A stretch of DNA of 5,288 nucleotides from Sphingobacterium sp. (GTDB lineage Bacteria > Bacteroidota > Bacteroidia > SpSt-205). Position 1 is the first letter of the stretch, and the number at the start of each line of letters is the position of its first letter. Where the stretch lies: contig JAPYWM010000106.1 in NCBI GenBank assembly GCA_028276345.1, forward strand, positions 1-5,288, written 5' to 3'. The translations under genes were made by a program, and so were the position numbers. The notes beneath the pieces were generated by a model, which saw nothing but the letters and a program-made list of their open reading frames with translations, had not been told where the DNA came from and ran no database searches. Shown here piece by piece: positions 4,613-5,288 of this stretch.

Positions 4613-5288
4613 ATGTGGCTCCTTTTGCGGCCGGAGGTAACGGCAGCGGATATTGAGCCGGCTTTGCGGGTGCGCGGCTGGCCGTATGAGGTTCGGCAGC
4701 TGGGCGGACGTGCCATCGTGGTGGTTCAGGCCAATGGTCAAGCCCCTGCCGAAGCGGCCTCCTGGCGGGAGGTAGAGCGCGTAATAATGGAAGGCGAGGA
4801 GCACCCGACGTTGGTGTACGCCGCTGAGGGAACCTACTCGCTGGGAGATTGGAGACGGGGGGATAGCCTTCTCTGGATAGCGGGGCCTTGTAGTGTGGAG
4901 AGCCGCAGCCAGCTTCTAAGTACAGCTCGGGCCCTTCGGGACATAGGCGTTACGGCCCTGCGGGGCGGCGCCTTCAAAGCCCGAACCTCCCCCTACAGTT
5001 TTCAGGGGCTGGCAGAGAAAGCCATAGACCTCCTCCTGGAAGCTAAGGCCGAGACCGGCCTCCCCCTCTGCGTAGAAGTCTTATCCGAAAAGCACCTCCC
5101 CCGCTACGAAAACATCGACATCCTCCAGATTGGGGCGCGCAACATGGACCACTACGAGCTGCTCAAGGCGGCGGGCGCTATGCATAAGCCTGTCCTCCTA
5201 AAGCGCAATCCGCAAGCTACGCTGACGGAGTTTTTGTTTGCCGCAGAGTACTTACTCTTGTATGGGGCGCCGGTGGTGATATTGTGCG
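4613..5288 (+). CDS. aroF: 3-deoxy-7-phosphoheptulonate (DAHP) synthase, type I-beta, N-terminal part (cut by window edge)
   Basis: DAHP synthase condenses phosphoenolpyruvate with erythrose 4-phosphate, the first step of the shikimate pathway. The visible 225 residues begin with a short domain of about 70 residues that looks like the ferredoxin-like N-terminal regulatory domain of type I-beta enzymes. The TIM barrel follows: IAGPCSVES at 89-97 (Cys93 expected metal ligand; SVES favours DAHP over KDO8P synthase), LRGGAFKARTSPYSFQG at 116-132 (Lys122 and Arg124 at the PEP site, with Ala where Pro is usual), LQIGARNM at 171-178 and PVLLKR at 193-198. The barrel is uninterrupted to the right edge; whether a chorismate mutase domain follows cannot be seen. 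The ATG at 4613 is chosen because it is in frame; the ATG at 4605 is in another frame. The gene is divergent from the dead dapB copy, about 53 bp apart. Confidence 0.94.
   Translation, partial: MWLLLRPEVTAADIEPALRVRGWPYEVRQLGGRAIVVVQANGQAPAEAASWREVERVIMEGEEHPTLVYAAEGTYSLGDWRRGDSLLWIAGPCSVESRSQLLSTARALRDIGVTALRGGAFKARTSPYSFQGLAEKAIDLLLEAKAETGLPLCVEVLSEKHLPRYENIDILQIGARNMDHYELLKAAGAMHKPVLLKRNPQATLTEFLFAAEYLLLYGAPVVILC

Noticed and set aside
4258..4716. Possible 152-residue chimeric protein joining antisense aroF to the dapB remnant
   Set aside because: The frame is open only because the dapB remnant stayed in frame after its deletion; the N-terminal part is antisense to functional aroF and all DapB catalytic motifs are gone.

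Overview
The window looks like a chromosomal segment of a fairly GC-rich member of the Bacteroidota (hand counts near 58% GC in the conserved genes). Three things suggest this: there are no Shine-Dalgarno-like sequences before the starts, TAnnTTTG-type -7 promoter boxes recur (the same TATCTTTG octamer precedes the tRNA and a lipoprotein gene), and there is a lipoprotein of Bacteroidota style. Assignment below phylum is not possible from this sequence.

Left part (1-2865, all minus strand). Reading leftwards: dapB (lysine/diaminopimelate synthesis), a tRNA-Thr(CGU), a seven-CxxCH multiheme cytochrome c with a C-terminal TPR domain, and the N-terminal part of a D12-class adenine-N6 DNA methyltransferase that runs off the left edge. 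The cytochrome start codon lies inside the 3' acceptor strand of the tRNA, and the methyltransferase start overlaps the cytochrome stop (ATGA). tRNA, cytochrome and methyltransferase are therefore probably one transcript starting at the tRNA promoter.

Right part (2866-5288). The order is a truncated, stop-containing copy of the 5' half of a DAHP synthase gene (plus strand), an unrecognised lower-GC lipoprotein gene (plus) with its own promoter and a strong intrinsic terminator, an internally deleted and frameshifted second dapB (minus), and an intact-looking DAHP synthase gene (plus) cut by the right edge. The divergent pair dapB/aroF thus occurs twice. In the left copy dapB is intact and aroF is dead; in the right copy aroF is intact and dapB is dead. 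The putative promoter boxes have decayed in the same reciprocal way.

The two copies do not have one simple age. The aroF pieces and the dapB-aroF spacer are about 92-93% identical. The 3' ends of dapB are only about 70% identical at nucleotide level but about 74% at protein level, which points to older divergence under protein constraint. A recombination or replacement history fits better than one plain tandem duplication. The most interesting items are this mirror-image decay, the tRNA/cytochrome overlap and the orphan lipoprotein between the two remnants. I see no defence system, CRISPR array, transposase or insertion sequence.
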